DNA from: Bacteroidota bacterium
GTDB lineage: Bacteria > Bacteroidota > Bacteroidia > JABDFU01
Assembly: GCA_013286805.1 (NCBI GenBank)
Contig: JABDEY010000013.1
Location: 1-39,045, forward strand
Reading direction: 5' to 3'
Length of the DNA: 39,045 nucleotides
The position numbers and the translations under genes were made by a program. The stretch's first letter is position 1. Every line of letters begins with the position of its first letter. The notes under the pieces were generated by a model. It was given only the letters and a program-made list of their open reading frames with translations, ran no database searches and had not been told where the DNA came from. Shown piece by piece: positions 35,601-39,045 of the stretch.

Positions 35601-37940
35601 ATTGACCTGTTCTTGCAATTTTTGTTTATCATCCGCACTCAAATTGACCGGAGCGTCACTGCCTGCTTTGATCTGACTGATCACATTCATTACAAGCTCA
35701 GACTCATTTTTAAGGTTAGCTGCTTCATTTTCCAATGGAATAATCTTTGACTCATTTGCCGCAAGTTCTGCTTGTTTCTTGGTTTTTTCAACCTCCAGAT
35801 CCTTTGCCTGACCCCTTAGACCTTCTTTCAATTGTGAATTATCGGTAACAGCAATGTCAGCATTCAGCTTATTTATCTGTGTATCCATCCCGGCTATCTC
35901 CTTTTTCAATGATTCTGATACATCCTTCGTCTGATCAACTTCTTTCTGTTTATTTTCTGCGTCAGATTTGATGCTATTGTATGCATTTTCAGTGCCTTTT
36001 GGCTTTAGATTCATGCTTTCAATGCGCTTCTTTTGTTCTTCCAGCTGTTTTAAAGCAACACTCGAATTCGATTTCGAAGCCGATTCCAATTCTTTCGCAT
36101 AGTCCAGTGAAAGGTCGGCTTCATCCTGCTGAACAGAAGCATCACTTTCCAGTTTCTTCGCAAGATTAAATGAAGCCACTGTTTCCTTTGATATTTTATC
36201 TCCTTCTTTTCGCAGGTCGGCCGCATTTTCTTTATCACCTTGCCTTGCTGCAGCATCTGCATCCGAATACTTCACCTGTGCTTCCTTATTTCTCTGGTTG
36301 GCATATCCTAAAGCTAAATCAGCCTGATTTTTTATTTCTTTGGCTTCTTTCTGAACATCTGCTGCATCATCATAGGCTATTTTTACCAGTGCATTATCAG
36401 ACATACTCTGTCCTGATCCAGGTTCTGCGATCCTGCTTAAAACAGAATCCTTCCCCGCCTTTAAAGTATCCTGTTCAGCAGCCTTTCTACCAATTGTTTC
36501 ATTGGCATTCACATCCATCTTTGCCATTTCCTTAATATAATTCAGGGCAGACAAATAATTATTGTCATCAATTGCTTCATCAAAGAAATTCTTAACTTCC
36601 AGTTTGTCAGTCTTTTCATCATAATTCATTTCCTGCCTGAAGGGCTTAAAAACCTGCTGAAGCGGCAACACAACTACCTCCGATTGTGTCTTATAACCCT
36701 CGCTTTCAACAGTTAATAACAGCTTACTGCCACCAGGAACATTCAGGCTATACTGACCATTCTGCGGATCACTGTTTACGATTCCAATCAGTTCACCTGT
36801 GCTTGCATTTTTTACCGTCAGTTTGGATTTTGGATAATGACCCTCTGAATCTTTTCCAATAGAGCCATTGATGATAGCGACCTCGACAGGTTTACGCTCC
36901 GTATTTATCCTGTAAACATCTAGCATTCCATTCGGACTTGACCTTCTGGATGAAAAGGTCGCCGTTTTCTCCAGAGAGTCTGTTACGTACATAATATCAT
37001 CATCCGGGGTATTAATTGAAAAATCCATATTTACAGGTGGATTCCAGGAGAGCGTCAGGTCATTCCAGGTTGATTTAAAGATGTCATATCCACCCATACT
37101 GTTATGGCCCTTGGAGCTGAAATAAAGCACTTTTCCGTTTGGATGAAGAAAAGGATAATCTTCATCCAGGCTCGTATTAATAGTTGTTCCGAGATTGACA
37201 GGCGAGCTCCATTCCCCACCCGGCATTTTTTTAACCACATAAATGTCTTTGCCATTCTTACCATCAACTCCATAACTGGAATAGTAAATCTGATTATTGT
37301 TTTTGGCAAGGTATATGATAGACTGTTCCTTAGCCTTTTTGTCCAATTGAGATTGGAATTCCTCAGGTTTGATTAATAATTTCCCTCCGATACTGCTCAA
37401 ATCATAGGGTCTGAAAAAATCCTTATCAGCTAATCGTTTCTTATCCAGTACGTCCAGTTCGGTAATATTTCTAAGTAAGGTTTTACCATTTCTGCACATT
37501 TCCATTTGTTGATCAACCTGCAATTTTTTTTGCTGATAGGCTGAAGCTTCCTTCTTAAACCGGTTGAAAGCAGCAATAGCATCATCAAACCGATAGTTAA
37601 GGTGGTAAGCTCTGCCTAAAAAGAAGAACACATCCTTTTCGACATCAGGCTGCTTAGAGGCATATTCCAGAAAACTTATTGGTTTCTCTTTATTTTCACT
37701 TGTATAGAGCATACAGATACCGAAACGGTAATTGTAATTGGGATCCTTAGGATAAACGCTTAGTAGCTGAGAATAAAGGGGGTACGCTTCAACATATTGT
37801 TCATTATCAAAAAGTTTCCGTGCGGCCTTTTTCAGATCATCCTCAGACGAAAAGGTATTCTGACCTGCAACATCCCTTATAAATAATACTGTAAGTAGCA
37901 GTAAACAGTAAAAACTTTTATTTGACAGATTTTTGAGCAA
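32616..37940 (-). CDS. Giant PorE-like protein: TPR, PD40 propeller, regulatory domain, coiled coil, three SPOR-like domains
   Basis: This is a 1774-aa exported protein. Its parts are a signal peptide (about 1-26), TPR-like helices (30-150), a PD40/WD40-like propeller (about 205-350, with EDYPFLHPNGKVLYFSS and MGGYDIFKS), and a carboxypeptidase-regulatory domain (350-435). A long charged, Ala/Lys/Glu/Gln-rich coiled-coil region (about 520-1430) includes a Ser/Thr tract near 1256-1280. Three SPOR-like domains follow near 1448-1535, 1588-1668 and 1684-1774, each starting like FKVQIGAF. The first three modules match the order in T9SS PorE, which ends in an OmpA-type domain; here SPOR domains could bind denuded peptidoglycan. 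The role is inferred. Its -7 box is 57-64 nt upstream. Confidence 0.88.
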   Translation of the reverse strand: MLKNLSNKSFYCLLLLTVLFIRDVAGQNTFSSEDDLKKAARKLFDNEQYVEAYPLYSQLLSVYPKDPNYNYRFGICMLYTSENKEKPISFLEYASKQPDVEKDVFFFLGRAYHLNYRFDDAIAAFNRFKKEASAYQQKKLQVDQQMEMCRNGKTLLRNITELDVLDKKRLADKDFFRPYDLSSIGGKLLIKPEEFQSQLDKKAKEQSIIYLAKNNNQIYYSSYGVDGKNGKDIYVVKKMPGGEWSSPVNLGTTINTSLDEDYPFLHPNGKVLYFSSKGHNSMGGYDIFKSTWNDLTLSWNPPVNMDFSINTPDDDIMYVTDSLEKTATFSSRRSSPNGMLDVYRINTERKPVEVAIINGSIGKDSEGHYPKSKLTVKNASTGELIGIVNSDPQNGQYSLNVPGGSKLLLTVESEGYKTQSEVVVLPLQQVFKPFRQEMNYDEKTDKLEVKNFFDEAIDDNNYLSALNYIKEMAKMDVNANETIGRKAAEQDTLKAGKDSVLSRIAEPGSGQSMSDNALVKIAYDDAADVQKEAKEIKNQADLALGYANQRNKEAQVKYSDADAAARQGDKENAADLRKEGDKISKETVASFNLAKKLESDASVQQDEADLSLDYAKELESASKSNSSVALKQLEEQKKRIESMNLKPKGTENAYNSIKSDAENKQKEVDQTKDVSESLKKEIAGMDTQINKLNADIAVTDNSQLKEGLRGQAKDLEVEKTKKQAELAANESKIIPLENEAANLKNESELVMNVISQIKAGSDAPVNLSADDKQKLQEQVNGYKMKENPLPTTGIAGTSSAVSSSTTGAAVTSPAATVPKDTALVSAQSYNRKYDSKLKEANDINDDYTRETTKASYYKSWSDSINRTVFDKNAELGKTRDETVKKKLEQEITVLEAQADEKLQLSEVSRKKAKESISGGVVVVSSTNPDSVARISGKDTSSTVALVTPRTAKTSVINKPEQPVILKDTVLKSPQSLESIPKPATVVSNPASGVSNPAVIDSNPTETQKPVNTAIKDTVKSTSLIAETRKEGEDLMASATHIRNEANAQTDPVQRNHLLEEAGKIEQNAIQKQQTVADAKAKLKTDEFNKNNEQLADYSKEFGNNSSDDVTRAGMLKDESDYYFDLAQKARAKPAQNISYSNRQNQLDKADENEKTALEKQAKAKELYSKIKPDSTGPVVSTQQKAQKNVLIITQSKGAKVTGTATTKTTTPSVSSGTNSVSPGTTQSKKAAVSPVTQSSDIQQTSTSTPALSASSASTSTSTSTSTSSSSSDFLTPKQMQDIQGTKEYADYKELRVQSDSTMHSAKMQYRIAEEFHKQANSRNKLADPILKIIDSIPAGSVVPDSLTKLAVQFKAEGGVYQLRADSVMLIAKNEEDEAKAKSGEAELYLHSLNKSVYQHIVLAYNGKVASNASASARNNEASGTVIEAEGISLNKVNLYSDQHPIPINTKLPSGLIFKVQIGAFRKAIQQNLFKGMNPITGETTPTGIIRYAAGLFSELPSAVKAKDKVKGMGYKDAFIVAFYNGKRITFEAAMELLKKKGSTIQVKQPPLTPQLAVQQPVVQQPVVQQPAVQQQAGIAKTTDIATVAGLIYTIQVGVYSKPVTSKQLFNIEPLYTETLNAGLKRYSSGAFTDINSALKAKEEIVAKGIKDAFIIVFKDGKRVTGSEISNNSVAPKVGTEAISGKGIVFKVQIGAYKGEVPIKVANKFIGVSSKGVDITKDEKGMSIYSVGNFKTYEEAVKMKDELVSSGIPDAFVVAYDKTRKVDLKSVIGDR
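33232..33276 (-). repeat. 15-bp tandem repeat encoding a Gln/Pro/Val linker
   Basis: Three head-to-tail units of GGCTGCTGAACAACG (the last changed at two positions) encode the linker PVVQQ repeats between SPOR-like domains 1 and 2 of the large protein. The length is a multiple of three, so copy-number change would alter linker length but not frame. Confidence 0.8.
34128..34170 (-). repeat. Trinucleotide/hexanucleotide tract encoding a Ser/Thr run
   Basis: A GAA-type trinucleotide run (34128-34140) adjoins five exact GAAGTT hexamers (34141-34170). In the large protein this encodes alternating Ser and Thr followed by poly-Ser, near residue 1265. All units keep the reading frame. Confidence 0.85.
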
Positions 37941-37996
37941 TTTTATCGGATTCTTTTATCTAAGATGCAAAAAATGAGCTTATTACATAAACCGAC

Positions 37997-38004
37997 AAAG
38001 GTAA
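37997..38004 (-). promoter_or_regulatory. -7 element for the 1774-aa gene
   Basis: TACCTTTG on the minus strand matches the TAnnTTTG consensus exactly, 57-64 nt before the ATG at 37940, in a 96-nt gap after plsY. There is no clear -33 TTTG. The same octamer precedes rnpB and the helicase gene. Confidence 0.45.
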
Positions 38005-38036
38005 TTTTTTTAGTCTATAAATGCTATTTTTACCTG

Positions 38037-38669
38037 CTATGCCTTCCTTTTGTTAAGCCGGGTTTTAGCCTCTTCCCGTTTAATCAGGCGTTCAATGTTC
38101 TTTTGATGAGTAATCAAAACAAGTACAGCTATGAACATTGAAAAAATTACGAGTGATGGTATTTGAGTTTTAAAAACAAAAATAACAACAATAGGGAAGG
38201 TTATAGCCGCAGTAATGGAACTGAGCGAAACGTAATGAGTGGCGAAAAAGACAATGCCGAAAACACAGATTGAAACCAAAGCAGCTGAGGGATCAACCGC
38301 TAAAATGATACCAAGAAGTGTGGCAATTCCCTTCCCGCCTTTAAAAGCAGCAAAAACCGGGAAAATATGCCCGAATAAGGACGCAACGCCCAAGGCCAGC
38401 TGCAGGTTCACAAATGGAACGGAAGATGGCAGAAGTTCGGACAAATAAGGCAATTGCACAGCTGCAACCCCTTTTAGAATATCAATAATTAAAACAGGAA
38501 TTCCAGCCCTTTTACCCAATACTCTGAAAGTGTTGGTTGCCCCGGCATTACCACTTCCATATTCCCTGACGTCAACACTGTAAAACAATCTTCCAATCCA
38601 TACAGCGGATGGAATAGATCCGATGAGATAGGCAATAACAAGCATTGCTATTTGAAGCGATTGCGACAT
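38037..38669 (-). CDS. plsY: Glycerol-3-phosphate acyltransferase PlsY
   Basis: PlsY is an inner-membrane enzyme that transfers an acyl group from acyl-phosphate to glycerol 3-phosphate, the first step of phospholipid synthesis with PlsX. The 210-aa product has five to six membrane helices and the three family motifs: IGSIPSAVWIGR, REYGSGNAGATNTFRVLG and FKGGKGIATLLG. The basic C-terminal tail is cytoplasmic. It begins 1 nt after the stop of an upstream frameshifted gene, so both were probably in one transcript. Confidence 0.95.
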   Translation of the reverse strand: MSQSLQIAMLVIAYLIGSIPSAVWIGRLFYSVDVREYGSGNAGATNTFRVLGKRAGIPVLIIDILKGVAAVQLPYLSELLPSSVPFVNLQLALGVASLFGHIFPVFAAFKGGKGIATLLGIILAVDPSAALVSICVFGIVFFATHYVSLSSITAAITFPIVVIFVFKTQIPSLVIFSMFIAVLVLITHQKNIERLIKREEAKTRLNKRKA

Positions 38670-38670
38670 A

Positions 38671-39045
38671 TTATTCCCCCGTTCCCATTGCGGACCTTTT
38701 CAGGAAATCATCCTTTTTCCGGGTAGTCGATAAATTAAAAACATACGGTTCTGTTCCTTTTTCTGTTTTTAACTGGCGCTTGTCCGGTTTCAGTTCTTTG
38801 ATGACATTATTGAAATTGTCATTGGAGGAAACAGCCTGCATCAGCCCCCTGGTATAATTGAAGTAATACCAGTTATTATCGTCACCTGCAATATATATGC
38901 TTAATACATCCCCCCCCTCTTTTCTTCATCAGTTCAACCCTGCCTGTTACATATTTGTTTAACTGAATTTTCCCGATATTCCCAATTCCGATTTTTCCCT
39001 GGGAAATATAAGATCTGGTGTGCGCATTCCAGTGCATTTTCAATT
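38671..39045 (-). pseudogene. C-terminal part of a conserved protein, frame broken at a G8 tract (partial)
   Basis: From the right edge the minus strand reads an open frame through HWNAHTRSYISQGKIGIGNI to LMKKRGGG, then passes into a frame that stops after CIKHIYCR. The frame ending at TAA 38671-38673 (...FNYTRGLMQAVSS...KKDDFLKRSAMGTGE) is blocked upstream by two TGA codons. The two halves join perfectly if the run of eight G (plus-strand C at 38910-38917) had seven, giving KRGGDVLSIYIAGDDNNW. This is therefore one gene with a +1 shift, real or a sequencing error. I do not recognise the family. The fragment runs off the window. Confidence 0.7.

Noticed and set aside
36170-36535. 121-codon plus-strand open frame inside the giant gene
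   Set aside because: Antisense to a repetitive coiled-coil coding region; no start context and hydrophobic His/Leu composition of a shadow frame.

Overview
The window looks like a chromosomal segment of a Bacteroidota (Bacteroidetes) bacterium, probably from an environmental or uncultured lineage. The evidence is a type IX secretion (T9SS) component (PorQ), a secreted protein with a T9SS type A sorting domain, an S46 dipeptidyl-peptidase, many lipoproteins and outer-membrane barrels, a DUF2027/Smr protein, and promoters with the TAnnTTTG -7 box typical of this phylum. Shine-Dalgarno-like sites are scarce and several starts are TTG. I see no phage, insertion sequence, tRNA or CRISPR array. Coding density is high.

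Layout. (1) 1-5.7 kb: the end of a probable mreD, then mrdA and rodA (cell-wall elongation) on +; a TPR lipoprotein, def and ruvX on -; dapD on +. (2) 5.7-10 kb, +: S46 peptidase, a small secreted cysteine-proteinase-fold protein, a GT9 heptosyltransferase-like protein, and TsaC. (3) 10-18 kb: sucC (-) with a good Bacteroidetes promoter, an outer-membrane protein (-), a coupled lipoprotein/barrel pair (+), a membrane SGNH hydrolase (-), and a T9SS cargo protein with beta-propeller-like repeats (+). (4) 18-21 kb, -: a DEAD-box RNA helicase with a Gly/Ser/Arg tail, the RNase P RNA gene with a clear terminator, and a short DUF2027/Smr protein. (5) 21-26.7 kb: a beta-helix lipoprotein (+), then lon-porQ-cmk (-). 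(6) 26.9-32.6 kb, +: a six-gene operon for 8-amino-3,8-dideoxy-manno-octulosonate (Kdo8N): kdnA, kdnB, kdsA, a transaldolase-CBS fusion, a KdsC-like phosphatase and kdsB. (7) 32.6-39 kb, -: a 1774-residue TPR/PD40-propeller/carboxypeptidase-regulatory/coiled-coil protein with three SPOR-like domains, plsY, and the C-terminal end of a frameshifted gene.

The main discovery candidate is in the Kdo8N operon. Where an arabinose-5-phosphate isomerase (KdsD; SIS plus CBS pair) would be expected, the operon has a transaldolase/fructose-6-phosphate-aldolase-type domain fused to a CBS pair that carries the KdsD-like FTDGDLRR signature. The neighbouring KdsA also has changed active-site motifs. I infer an alternative, regulated route to the C5 precursor, or a variant octulosonate. 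Other points worth a second look are the PorE-like protein with SPOR domains in place of OmpA, heptanucleotide repeats at two gene 3' ends, an inverted repeat around the lon -7 box, and a G8 tract that breaks a gene at the window's right edge.
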